A program made the position numbers and the translations under genes. Of a stretch of 64,000 bases of DNA, positions 1 to 10,376 are shown one piece after another. Each line of letters begins with the position of its first letter. Positions within the stretch are counted from its first letter, which is position 1. This DNA is from Tupaia tana (lineage: Eukaryota > Chordata > Mammalia > Scandentia > Tupaiidae). The notes under the pieces were generated by a model, which saw only the letters and a program-made list of their open reading frames with translations, made no database searches and was not told the origin of the DNA. The stretch spans positions 62,001-126,000 of the forward strand of contig JAKSZU010000210.1 of NCBI GenBank assembly GCA_026018925.1. Reading direction: 5' to 3'.

Positions 1-434
1 AGACACAGAGACAGGGATAGAAGGCCAGAGGGGCTCCCTACCACACTAGCTTTGCTTGCTGCAGGCTGAATTATGAGTAGAAACTCTTCATTTCGCCTGG
101 GCCCTGAAATATCTAGTTCCCAGTATCCATGTGGAATCTTCACAGAGAATGGCTCAACTCTCCTGCCTGGGAGAATGGAGCAGAAGGGCTCATTAACAAA
201 CCAAAAGATGGAGCTGAGTGCCAGAGAGAAATTGTACCTTTAAAAAAAATCGTAAAAAGGAAAAATTAACAAAAAAAATGAGGAGACAGGAGCAGAGAGA
301 GACAGAGAACTCAGAGACAAAGAGACAGGGATAGAAGGCATGAGGGGCTCCCTACCACACTAGCTTTGCTTGCTAGAGGCTGAATTATGAGTAGAACATC
401 TTCATTTCGCCTGTGCCCTGAAATATCTAGTTCC
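1..434 (+). repeat. End of a c-type HOR sub-unit (left window edge)
   Basis: This stretch holds a type-A monomer (TGCAGGCTG, AAACTCTTC, GGGCCCTG, TTCACAGAG, GGCTCATTAAC, ATTGTACC) and the first part of the next monomer (CTAGAGG, AACATCTTC). It matches the ends of the three 11.6 kb units at about 25,406, 37,016 and 48,636. The match to the internal junctions stops at position 435, where this copy reads TTCCTGGTATCC instead of TTCCCAGTATCC. Confidence 0.8.
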
Positions 435-3400
435 TGGTATCCATGTGGAAGCTTCTCAGAGAATGGCTCAACTCTCCTGCCTGGGAGAAGGGAGCAGAAA
501 GGCTTATTAACAAAACAAAAGATGGAGCTGAGAGCCAGAGAGAAATTCTACCTTTAAAAAAATCGTAAAAAGGAAAAATTACCAAAAAAAATGAGGAGAC
601 AGGAGCAGAGAGAGACAGAGACCTCAGAGACACAGAGACAGGGATAGAAGGCCAGAGGGGCTCCCTCCCACACTAGCTTTGCTTGCTGGAGGCTGAATTA
701 TGAGTAGAAAATCTTCATTTCGCCTGTGCCCTGAAATATCTAGTTCCCAGTATCTATGAGGAAACTTCTCAGAGAATGGCTCAACTCTCCTGCCTGGGAG
801 AAAGGAGCAGAAGGGCTTATTAACAAAACAAAAGATGGAGCTGAGAGCCAGAGAGAAATTCTACCTTTAAAAAAATCATAAAAAGGAAAATTACCAAAAA
901 AAATGAGGAGACAGGAGCAGAGAGAGACAGAGACCTCAGGGACACAGAGACAGGGATAGAAGGCCAGAGGGGCTCCCTACCACACTAGCTTTGCTTGCTG
1001 CAGGCTGAATTATGAGTAGAAAATCTCCATTTCGCCTGTGCCCTGAAATATCTACTTCCAGTATCCATGTGGAATCTTCACAGAGAATGGCTCAACTCTC
1101 CTGCCTGGGAGAATGGAGCAGAAGGGCTTATTAACAAACCAAAAGATGGAGCTGAGAGCCAGAGAGAAATTGTACTTTTAAAAAAATCGTAAAAAGGAAA
1201 AATTAACAAAAAAAATGAGGAGACAGGAGCAGAGAGAGACAGAGAACTCAGAGACACAGAGACAGGGATAGAAGGCCTGAGGGGCTCCCTACCACACTAG
1301 CTTTGCTTGTTAGAGGCTGAATTATGAGTAGAACATCTTCATTTCGCCTGTGCCCTGAAATATCTAGTTCCCAGTATCCATGTGGAATCTTCTCAGAGAA
1401 TGGCTCAACTCTCCTGCCTGGGAGAAAGGAGCAGAAGGGCTTATTAACAAAACAAAAGATGGAGCTGAGAGCCAGAGAGAAATTCTACCTTTAAAAAAAT
1501 CGTAAAAAGGAAAAATTACCAAAAAAAATGAGGAGACAGGAGCAGAGAGAGACAGAGACCTCAGAGACACAGAGACAGGGATAGAAGGCCAGAGGGGCTC
1601 CCTACCACACTAGTTTTGCTTGCTAGAGGCTGAATTATGAGTAGAAATTCTTCATTTCGCGTGTGCCCTGAAATATCTAGTTCCCAGTATCCATGTGAAA
1701 TCTTCTCAGAGAATGGCTCAATGCTCCTGCCTGGGAGAATGGAGCAGAAAGGCTTATTAAGAAAACAAAAGATGGAGCTGAGAGCCAGAGAGAAATTCTA
1801 CCTTTAAAAAAATCGTAAAAAGGAAAAATTACCAAAAAAAAGAGGAGACAGGAGCAGAGAGAGACAGAGGCCTCAGAGACACAGAGACAGGGATAGAAGG
1901 CCAGAGGGGCTCCCTACCACACTAGCTTTGCTTGCTGGAGGCTGAATTATGAGTAGAAAATCTTCATTTCGCCTGTGCCCTGAAATATCTAGTTCCCAGT
2001 ATCCATGTGGAATCTTCTCAGAGAATGGCTCAACTCTCCTGCCTGGGAGAAAGGAGCAGAAGGGCTTATTAACAAAACAAAAGATGGAGCTGAGAGCCAG
2101 AGTGAAATTCTATCTTTAAAAAAATCGTAAAAAGGAAAAATTACCAAAAAAAATTAGGGGACAGGAGCAGAGACAGACAGAGACCTCAGAGACACAGAGA
2201 CAGGGTAGAAGGCCATAGGGGCTCCCTACCACACTAGCTTTGCTTCCTGGAGGCTGAATTATGAGTAGAAAATCTTCATTTCGCCTGTGCACAGGAATAT
2301 CTAGTTCCCAGTATCCATGTGGAATCTTCTCAGAGAATGGCTCAACTCTCCTGCCTGGGAGAAAGGAGCAGAAGCGATTATTAACAAAACAAAAGATGGA
2401 GCTGAGAGGTAGAGAGAAATTCTACCTTGAAAAAAATCGTAAAAAGGAAAAATTACAAAAAAAAAAAATGAGGAGACAGGAGCAGAGAGAGACAGAGACC
2501 TCAGAGACACAGAGACAGGGATAGAAGGCCAGAGGGGCTCCCTACCACACTAGCTTTGCTTGCTGGAGGCTGAATTATGAGTAGAAAATCTTCATTTCGC
2601 CTGTGCCCTGAAATATCTAGTTCCCATTATCCATGTGGAATCTTCTCAGAGAATGGCTCAACTCTCCTGCCTGGGAGAAAGGAGCAGAAGGGCTTATTAA
2701 CAAAACAAAAGATGGAGCTGAGAGCCAGAGAGAAATTCTATCTTTAAAAAAATCGTAAAAAGGAAAAATTACCAAAAAATTGAGGAGACAGGAGCAGAGA
2801 GAGACAGAGACCTCAGAGACACAGAGACAGGGATAGAAGGCCAGAAGGGCTCCCTACCACACTAGTTTTGCTTGCTGGAGGCTGAATTATGAGTAGAAAA
2901 TCTTCATTTCGCCTGTGCCCTGAAATATCTAGTTCCCAGTATCCATGTGGAATTTTCTCAGAGAATGGCTCAACTCTCCTGCCTGGGAGAAAGGAGCAGA
3001 AGGGCTTATTAACAAAACAGAAGATGGAGCAGAGGGCCAGAGAGAAATTCTACATTTAAAAAAATCGTAAGAAGGAAAAATTACCAAAAAAAATGAGGAG
3101 TCAGGAGCAGAGAGAGATAGAGACCTCAGAGACTCAGAGACAGGGATAGAAGGCCAGAGGGGCTCCCTACCACACTAGCTTTGCTTGCTGCAGGCTGCAT
3201 TATGAGTAGAAAATCTTCATTTCGCCTGGGCCCTGAAATATCTAGTTCCCAGTATCCATGTGGAATCTTCACAGAGAATGGCTCAACTCTCCTGCCTGGG
3301 AGAATGGAGCAGAAGGGCTCATTAACAAACCAAAAGATGGAGCTGAGTGCCAGAGAGAAATTGTACCTTTAAAAAAAATCGTAAAAAGGAAAAATTAACA

Positions 3401-4224
3401 AAAAAAATGAGGAGACAGGAGCAGAGAGAGACAGAGAACTCAGAGACAAAGAGACAGGGATAGAAGGCATGAGGGGCTCCCTACCACACTAGCTTTGCTT
3501 GCTAGAGGCTGAATTATGAGTAGAACATCTTCATTTCGCCTGTGCCCTGAAATATCTAGTTCCTGGTATCCATGTGGAAGCTTCTCAGAGAATGGCTCAA
3601 CTCTCCTGCCTGGGAGAAGGGAGCAGAAGTGCTTATTAACAAAACAAAAGATGGAGCTGAGAGCCAGAGAGAAATTCTACCTTTAAAAAAATTGTAAGAA
3701 GGAAAAAATTACCAAAAAAATATGAGGAGACAGGAGCAGAGAGAGACAGAGACCCCAGAGACACAGAGACAGGGATAGAAGGCCAGAGGGGCTCCCTACC
3801 ACACTAGCTTTGCTTGCTGGAGGCTGAATTATGAGTAGAAAATCTTCATTTCGCCTGTGCCCTGAAATATCTAGTTCCCAGTATCCATGTGGAACCTTCT
3901 CAGACAATGGCTCAACTCTCCTGCCTGGGAGAATGGAGCAGAAGGGCTTATTAACAAAACAAAAGATGGAGCTGAGAGCCAGAGAGAAATTCTACCTTTA
4001 AAGAAATCGTAAAAAGGAAAAATTACCAAAAAAAATGAGGAGACAGGAGCAGAGAGAGCCAGAGACCTCAGAGACACAGAGACAGGGATAGAATGCCAGA
4101 GGGGCTCCCTACCACACTAGCTTTGCTTGCTGGAGGCTGAATTATGAGTAGAAAATCTTCATTTCGCCTGTGCCCTGAAATATCTAGTTCCCATTATCCA
4201 TGTGGAATCTTCTCAGAGAATGGC
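435..4224 (+). repeat. Left flank block, also present at 49,070-52,856
   Basis: About 12 monomers, each of a recognisable subtype. In order: CTGG/GAAGC; CTATGAGG with CTCCCTCCCAC; CTCCATTT with TTCCAGT; GTTAGAGG; AGTTTTG with CGCGTG; GCCAGAGTG; GTGCACAGG with AAGCGATT; CATTATCC; GAATTTTCTC with GGAGTCAGG; type A; CTGG again; and a CAGACAATGG monomer. The same order recurs at an offset of about 48,635 bp with few substitutions (for example TCTACTTCC at 1,051 versus TCTAGTTCC, and CTGCATTATG at 3,195 versus CTGAATTATG). The match fades near 4,225, where this copy has GGCTAAACTC and then GGACAAATT. Confidence 0.85.
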
Positions 4225-6774
4225 TAAACTCTCCTGCCTGGGAGAAAGGAGCAGAAGGGCTTATTAACAAAACAAAAGATGGAGCTGAGAGCCAGAGAGA
4301 AATTCTACCTTTAAAGAAATCGTAAAAAGGACAAATTACCAAAAAAAATGAGGAGACAGGAGCAGAGAGAGACAGAGAACTCAGAGACACAGAGACAGGG
4401 ATAGAAGGCCAGAGGGGCTCCCTACCACACTAGCTTTGCTTGCTGGAGGCTGAATTATGAGTAGAAAATCTTCATTTCGCCTGTACCCTGAAATATATAG
4501 TTCCCAGTATCCATGTGGAATCTTCTCAGAGAATGGCAAAACTCTCCTGCCTGGGAGAAAGGAGCAGAAGGGCTTATTAACAAAACAAAAGATGGAGCTG
4601 AGAGCCAGAGAGAAATTCTACCTTTAAAAAAATCGAAAAAAGAAAAATTACCAAAAAAACATGAGGAGACCGGAGCAGAGAGAGACAGAGACCTCAGAGA
4701 CACAGAGACAGGGATAGAAGGCCAGAGGGGCTCCCTACCACACTAGCTTTGCTTGCTGGAGGCTGAATTATGAGTAGAAAATCTTCATTTCTCATGTGCC
4801 CTGAAATATCTAGTTCCCAGTATCCATGTGGAATCTTCTCAGAGAATGGCTCAACTCTCCTGCATGGGAGAAAGGAGCAGAAGGGCTTATTAACAAAACA
4901 AAAGATGGAGCTGAGAGCCAAGAGAAATTCTAACTTTAAAAGAATCGTAAAAAGGAAAAATTACCAAAAAAAAACATGAGGAGACAGGAGCAGAGAGAGA
5001 CAGAGAACTCAGATACACAGAGACAGGGATAGAAGGCCAGAGGGGCTCCCTACCACACTAGCTTTGCTTGCTGGAGGCTGAATTATGAGTAGAAAATCTC
5101 CATTTCGCCTGTGCCCTGAAATATCTAGTTCCCAGTATCCATGTGGAATCTTCTCAGAGAATGGCTAAACTCTCCTGCCTGGGAGAAAGGAGCAGAAGGG
5201 CTTATTAACAAAACAAAAGATGGAGCTGAGAGCCAGAGAGAAATTCTACCTTTAAAGAAATCGTAAAAAGGACAAATTACCAAAAAAAATGAGGAGACAG
5301 GAGCAGAGAGAGACAGAGACCTCAGAGACACAGAGACAGGGATAGAAGGCCAGAGGGGCTCCCTACCACACTAGCTTTGCTTGCTGGAGGCTGAATTATG
5401 AGTAGAAAATCTTCATTTCGCCTGTACCCTGAAATATATAGTTCCCAGTATCCATGTGGAATCTTCTCAGAGAATGGCTCAACTCTCCTGCCTGGGAGAA
5501 AGGAGCAGAAGGGCTTATTAACAAAACAAAAGATGGAGCTGAGAGCCAGAGAGAAATTCTACCTTTAAAAAAATCGTAAAAAGGACAAATTACCAAAAAA
5601 AATGAGGAGACAGGAGCAGAGAGAGACAGAGACCTCAGAGACACAGAGACAGGGATAGAAGGCCAGAGGGGCTCCCTACCACACTAGCTTTGCTTGCTGG
5701 AGGCTGAATTATGAGGAGAAAATCTTCATTTAGCCTGTGACCTGAAATAACTAGTTCCCAGTATCAATGTGGAATCTTCTCAGAGAATGGCTCACCTCTC
5801 CTGCCTGGGAGAAAGGAGCAGAAGGGCTTATTAACAAAACAAAAGATGGAGATGAGAGCCAGAGGGAAATTCTACCGTTAAAAAAATCGTAAAAAGGAAA
5901 AATTACCAAAAACAAAATTAGGAGACAGGAGCAGAGAGAGACAGAGACCTCAGAGACACAGAGACAGGGATAGAAGGCCAGAGGGGCTCCCTACCACACT
6001 AGCTTTGCTTGCTGCAGGATGAATTATGAGTAGAAAATCTTCATTTCGCCTGTGCCCTGAAATATCTAGTTCCCAGTATCCATGTGGAAACTTCACAGAG
6101 AATGGCTCAACTCTCCTGCCTGGGAGAATGGAGCAGAAGGGCTTATTAACAAACCAAAAGATGGAGCTGAGAGCCAGAGAGAAATTGTACCTTTAAAAAA
6201 ATCGTAAAAAGGAAAAATTAACAAAAAAAATGAGGAGACAGGAGCAGAGAGAGACAGAGAACTCAGAGACACAGAGACAGGGATCGAAGGCCTGAGGGGC
6301 TCCCTACCACACTAGCTTTGCTTGCTGGAGGCTTAATTATGAGTAGAACATCTTCATTTCGCCTGTGCCCTGAAATATCTAGTTCCCAGTATCCATGTGG
6401 AATCTTCTCAGAGAATGGCTCAACTCTCCTGCCTGGGAGAAAGGAGCAGAAGGGCTTATTAACAAAACAAAAGATGGAGCTGAGAGCCAGAGAGAAATTC
6501 TACCTTTAAAAAAATCGTAAAAAGGAAAAATTACCAAAAAAAAAATGAGGAGACAGGAGCAGAGAGAGACAGAGACCCAGAGACACAGAGACAGGGATAG
6601 AAGGCCAGAGGGGCTCCCTACCACACTAGCTTTGCTTGCTGGAGGCTGAATTATGAGTAGAAAATCTTCATTTCGCCTGTGCCCTGAAATATCTAGTTCC
6701 CAGTATCCATGTGGAAACTTCTCAGACAATGGCTCAACACTCCTGCCTGGGAGAAAGGAGTAGAAGGGCTTATT
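4225..6774 (+). repeat. Mixed monomer block with repeated monomer pairs
   Basis: About eight monomers. A pair of subtypes, first GGCTAAACTC/GGACAAATT and then TACCCTG/TATATAG, occurs at about 4,184-4,703 and again 941 bp (three monomers) later at 5,125-5,644. The same pair returns at 7,009-7,528 (offset 2,825 bp, nine monomers; there the first member reads GGCTCAACTC) and at 8,575-9,094. Other members are a TTCTCATGTG monomer (4,790), a GAGGAGAAAATC/TAGCCTG/ATAACTAG monomer (5,712-5,770) and a CAGACAATGG monomer (about 6,610-6,920). Confidence 0.75.
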
Positions 6775-6920
6775 AACAAAACAAAAGATGGAGCTGAGAG
6801 CCAGAGAGAAATTCTACCTTTCAAAAAATCGTAAAAAGAAAAAATTACCAAAAAAAATAAGGAGGAGACAGGAGCAGAGAGAGACAGAGACCTCAGAGAC
6901 ACAGAGACAGGTATAGAAGG
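6610..6920 (+). repeat. T-like monomer, possible donor of the HOR T monomer
   Basis: This monomer carries CTCAGACAATGG (6,721), CTTTCAAAAAATCG (6,818), AATAAGGAGGAGAC and ACAGGTATAG (6,904). The same four marks together define the T monomer of the core HOR (for example 14,795-15,105). The monomer at 3,790-4,100 has only the first mark. It may therefore represent the source from which T entered the core; the direction is inferred. Confidence 0.5.
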
Positions 6921-9780
6921 CCAGAGGGGCTCCCTACCACACTAGCTTTGCTTGCTGGAGGCTGAATTATGAGTAGAAAATCTCCATTTCGCCTGTGCCC
7001 TGAAATATCTAGTTCCCAGTATCCATGTGGAATCTTCTCAGAGAATGGCTCAACTCTCCTGCCTGGGAGAAAGGAGCAGAAGGGCTTATTAACAAAACAA
7101 AAGATGGAGCTGAGAGCCAGAGAGAAATTCTACCTTTAAAGAAATCGTAAAAAGGACAAATTACCAAAAAAAATGAGGAGACAGGAGCAGAGAGAGACAG
7201 AGAACTCAGAGACACAGAGACAGGGATAGAAGGCCAGAGGGGCTCCCTACCACACTAGCTTTGCTTGCTGGAGGCTGAATTATGAGTAGAAAATCTTCAT
7301 TTCGCCTGTACCCTGAAATATATAGTTCCCAGTATCCATGTGGAATCTTCTCAGAGAATGGCAAAACTCTCCTGCCTGGGAGAAAGGAGCAGAAGGGCTT
7401 ATTAACAAAACAAAAGATGGAGCTGAGAGCCAGAGAGAAATTCTACCTTTAAAAAAATCGAAAAAAGAAAAATTACCAAAAAAACATGAGGAGACCGGAG
7501 CAGAGAGAGACAGAGACCTCAGAGACACAGAGACAGGGATAGAAGGCCAGAGGGGCTCCCTACCACACTAGCTTTGCTTGCTGGAGGCTGAATTATGAGT
7601 AGAAAATCTTCATTTCTCATGTGCCCTGAAATATCTAGTTCCCAGTATCCATGTGGAATCTTCTCAGAGAATGGCTCAACTCTCCTGCCTGGGAGAAAGG
7701 AGCAGAAGGGCTTATTAACAAAACAGAAGATGGAGCAGAGGGCCAGAGAGAAATTCTACATTGATAAAAATCGTAAAAAGGAAAAATTACCAAAAAAAAT
7801 GAGGAGTCAGGAGCAGAGAGAGACAGAGAACTCAGAGACTCAGAGACAGTGATAGAAGGCCAGAGGGGATCCCTACCACACTAGCTTTGCTTGCTGGAGG
7901 CTGAATTATGAGTAGAAAATCTTCATTTTGCCTGTGCCCTGAAATATCTAGTTCCCAGTATCCATGTGGAATCTTCTCAGAGAATGTCTCAACGCTCCTG
8001 CCTGGGAGAAAGGAGCAGAAGGGCTTATTAACAAAACAAAAGATGGAGCTGAGAGCCAGAGAGAAATTCTACCTTTAAAAAAATCATAAAAAGGAAAATT
8101 ACCAAAAAAAATGAGGAGACAGGAGTAGAGAGAGACAGAGACCTCAGAGACACAGAGACAGGGATAGAAGGCCAGAGGGGCTCCCTACCACACTAGCTTT
8201 GCTTGCTGGAGGCTGAATTATGAGGAGAAAATCTTCATTTAGCCTGTGACCTGAAATAACTAGTTCCCAGTATCAATGTGGAATCTTCTCAGAGAATGGC
8301 TCACCTCTCCTGCATGGGAGAAAGGAGCAGAAGGGCTTATTAACAAAACAAAAGATGGAGCTGAGAGCCAGAGAGAAATTCTACCTTTCAAAAAATCGTA
8401 AAAAGAAAAAATTACCAAAAAAATAAGGAGGAGACAGGAGCAGAGAGAGACAGAGACCTCAGAGACACAGAGACAGGTATAGAAGGCCAGAGGGGCTCCC
8501 TACCACACTAGCTTTGCTTGCTGGAGGCTGAATTATGAGTAGAAAATCTCCATTTCGCCTGTGCCCTGAAATATCTAGTTCCTAGTATCCATGTGGAATC
8601 TTCTCAGAGAATGGCTAAACTCTCCTGCCTGGGAGAAAGGAGCAGAAGGGCTTATTAACGAAACAAAAGATGGAGCTGAGAGCCAGAGAGAAATTCTACC
8701 TTTAAAGAAATCGTAAAAAGGACAAATTACCAAAAAAAATGAGGAGACAGGAGCAGAGAGAGACAGAGAACTCAGAGACACAGAGACAGGGATAGAAGGC
8801 CAGAGGGGCTCCCTACCACACTAGCTTTGCTTGCTGGAGGCTGAATTATGAGTAGAAAATCTTCATTTCGCCTGTACCCTGAAATATATAGTTCCCAGTA
8901 TCCATGTGGAATCTTCTCAGAGAATGGCAAAACTCTCCTGCCTGGGAGAAAGGAGCAGAAGGGCTTATTAACAAAACAAAAGATGGAGCTGAGAGCCAGA
9001 GAGAAATTCTACTTTTAAAAAAATCGAAAAAAGAAAAATTACCAAAAAAACATGAGGAGACCGGAGCAGAGAGAGACAGAGACCTCACAGACACAGAGAC
9101 AGGGATAGAAGGCCAGAGGGGCTCCCTACCACACTAGCTTTGCTTGCTGGAGGCTGAATTATGAGTAGAAAATCTTCATTTCTCATGTGCCCTGAAATAT
9201 CTAGTTCCCAGTATCCATGTGGAATCTTCTCAGAGAATGGCTCAACTCTCCTGCCTGGGAGAAAGGAGCAGAAGGGCTTATTAACAAAACAGAAGATGGA
9301 GCTGAGAGGCAGAGAGAAATTCTACATTGATAAAAATCGTAAAAAGGAAAAATTACCAAAAAAAATGAGGAGTCAGGAGCAGAGAGAGACAGAGAACTCA
9401 GAGACTCAGAGACAGTGATAGAAGGCCAGAGGGGATCCCTACCACACTAGCTTTGCTTGCTGGAGGCTGAATTATGAGTAGAAAATCTTCATTTTGCCTG
9501 TGCCCTGAAATATCTAGTTCCCAGTATCCATGTGGAATCTTCTCAGAGAATGTCTCAACGCTCCTGCCTGGGAGAAAGGAACAGAAGGGCTTATTAACAA
9601 AACAAAAGATGGAGCTGAGAGCCAGAGAGAAATTCTACCTTTAAAAAAATCGTAAAAAGGAAAAATTACGAAAAAAAAATGAGGAGACAGGAGCAGAGAG
9701 AGACAGAGACCTCAGAGACACAGAGACAGGGATAGAAGGCCAGAGGGGCTCCCTACCACACTAGCTTTGCTTGCTGGAGG
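6775..9780 (+). repeat. 5-monomer HOR, 1,566-bp period, about two copies
   Basis: Equivalent sites lie 1,566 bp apart: 7,009/8,575, 7,280/8,846, 7,338/8,904 and 7,595/9,161. The monomer order is CTCCATTT; TACCCTG/TATATAG; TTCTCATG with GATAAAAATC and GGAGTCAGG; GGGATCCC with CATTTTGCC; then a GAGGAGAAAATC or similar monomer with CTTTCAAAAAATCG and CAGGTATAG. The second copy is incomplete: at about 9,786 a GTAGCAAATC monomer appears where the first copy has TGAGGAGAAAATC. Confidence 0.8.
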
Positions 9781-10167
9781 CTGAATTATGAGTAGCAAAT
9801 CTTCATTTCGCCTGTGCCCTGAAATATCTAGTTCCCAGTGTCCATATGGAAACTTCTCAGAGAATGGCTCAACTCTCCTGCCTGGGAGAAAGGAGCAGAA
9901 GGGCTTCTTAACAAAACAAAAGATGGAGCTGAGAGCCAGAGAGAAATACTACCTTTAAAATAATCGTAAAAATGGAAAACTACCAAAAAAAAATGAGGAG
10001 ACAGGAGCAGAGAGAGACAGAGACCTCAGAGACACAGAGACAGGGATAGAAGGCCAGAGGGGCTCCCTACCACACTAGCTTTGCTTGCTGCAGGCTGAAT
10101 TATGAGTAGAAAATCTTCATTTCGCCTGTGCCCTGAAATATCTAGTTCCCAGTATCCATGTGGAATC

Positions 10168-10178
10168 TTCTCAGAGAA
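10168..10178. repeat. Conserved 11-bp palindrome TTCTCAGAGAA
   Basis: TTCTC and GAGAA are exact reverse complements around a central A. With the preceding GGAA it reads GGAATCTTCTCAGAGAA, which contains GAA-2 bp-TTC. It is kept in most monomers; subtypes change it to TTCACAGAGAA (the type at 120-140), TTCTCAGACAA (the T type) or TTCTCAGTGAA (the type at 11,427). Confidence 0.6.
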
Positions 10179-10187
10179 TGGCTCAAC

Positions 10188-10203
10188 TCTCCTGCCTGGG
10201 AGA
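10188..10203. repeat. Short inverted repeat with 6-base loop
   Basis: TCTCC, loop TGCCTG, GGAGA: a 5-bp stem that is present in nearly all monomers. Subtype changes such as CGCTCC or TCCTTCC sit at the stem edge or in the loop. The stem is too short to be a confident structural element. Confidence 0.4.
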
Positions 10204-10270
10204 AAGGAGCAGAAGGGCTTATTAACAAAACAAAAGATGGAGGTGAGAGCCAGAGAGAAATTCTACCTTT

Positions 10271-10307
10271 AAAAAAATCGTAAAAAGGAAAAATTACCAA
10301 AAAAAAA
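10271..10307 (+). other. Phased A-tract segment of the monomer
   Basis: Four A-runs of 7, 5, 5 and 9 bases lie in 37 bp, separated by TCGT, GG and TTACC. Their centres are about 10, 7 and 11-12 bp apart, close to helical phasing for most of the segment. Phased A-tracts are known to bend DNA, so intrinsic curvature is inferred. The segment is present in almost every monomer, and most of the length variation between monomers lies in these A-runs. One recurrent subtype has AAAATAATCG and GGAAAACTACC instead (for example 9,957-9,985). Confidence 0.6.
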
Positions 10308-10308
10308 T

Positions 10309-10376
10309 GAGGAGACAGGAGCAGAGAGAGACAGAGACCTCAGAGACACAGAGACAGGGATAGAAGGCCAGAGGGG
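10309..10376 (+). repeat. Purine-rich (GAGACA/CAGAGA) tract of the monomer
   Basis: This 68-bp stretch is 81% purine on the + strand by hand count (13 pyrimidines). It is made of degenerate GAGACA, CAGAGA and GACAGG words, which look like an old microsatellite built into the monomer. It recurs once per monomer and, with the A-tracts, gives the array its strand asymmetry. Scattered C and T interruptions argue against a long perfect mirror repeat. Confidence 0.75.

Larger units (their letters stand above)
10118..10280. other. The two retained CpG sites of the monomer
   Basis: Only two CpGs occur in a typical 313-bp monomer: TTTCGCC (10,123-10,124) and AATCGTAA (10,279-10,280). About 15 would be expected from base composition (61 C x 77 G / 313). 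Both recur in most monomers; exceptions to the first include the TTCTCATG, TTTTGCC and TTTAGCC subtypes. Occasional extra CpGs (CAACGCTCC, TTTCGCGTG, AAGCGATT, GAGCGAGG) mark particular monomer subtypes. Confidence 0.7.
10030..10343 (+). repeat. Representative full monomer (314 bp)
   Basis: Chosen as a typical complete monomer, with the phase set to begin at AGACACAGAGACAGGG. In order it holds: the end of a purine-rich tract; a C/T-richer segment with CTCCCTACCACACTAG and TTTGCTTGCT; TGAATTATGAGTAG; the conserved TTTCGCC (first CpG, 10,123-10,124); the palindrome TTCTCAGAGAA; a short hairpin sequence; GCTTATTAACAAAAC; a phased A-tract region with the second CpG (10,279-10,280); and the start of the next purine-rich tract. 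This copy is a 'type 2' monomer, marked by GGAGGTGAGAG where most copies have GGAGCTGAGAG. The choice of start is arbitrary, since a tandem array has no natural phase. Confidence 0.9.

Noticed and set aside
427-633. Minus-strand ORF of about 68 codons that recurs in many monomers (also at 1,364, 3,871, 49,062 and elsewhere)
   Set aside because: It is one segment of the satellite read about 200 times. The monomer length (mostly 313 or 314 bp) is not a multiple of three, so frame is lost at every repeat. Ends vary with A-run length, and no ribosome-binding or promoter context or domain is visible.
2261-2524. Plus-strand ORFs beginning with ATGAGTAGAAAATCTTC
   Set aside because: The ATG is part of the conserved TGAATTATGAGTAG of every monomer. 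Reading frames close at the A-tract region in most copies and reflect low stop density in purine-rich DNA.
10118-10135. CENP-B box at TTTCGCCTGTGCCCTGA
   Set aside because: Only the TTCG half matches the core (TTCG-4-A-2-CGGG). The central A and the CGGG are absent, and I saw no monomer subtype that restores them.
10261-10310. Poly-A tail of a SINE or LINE insertion
   Set aside because: The A-runs occur at the same place in every monomer and are interrupted. No target-site duplication or element body adjoins them.
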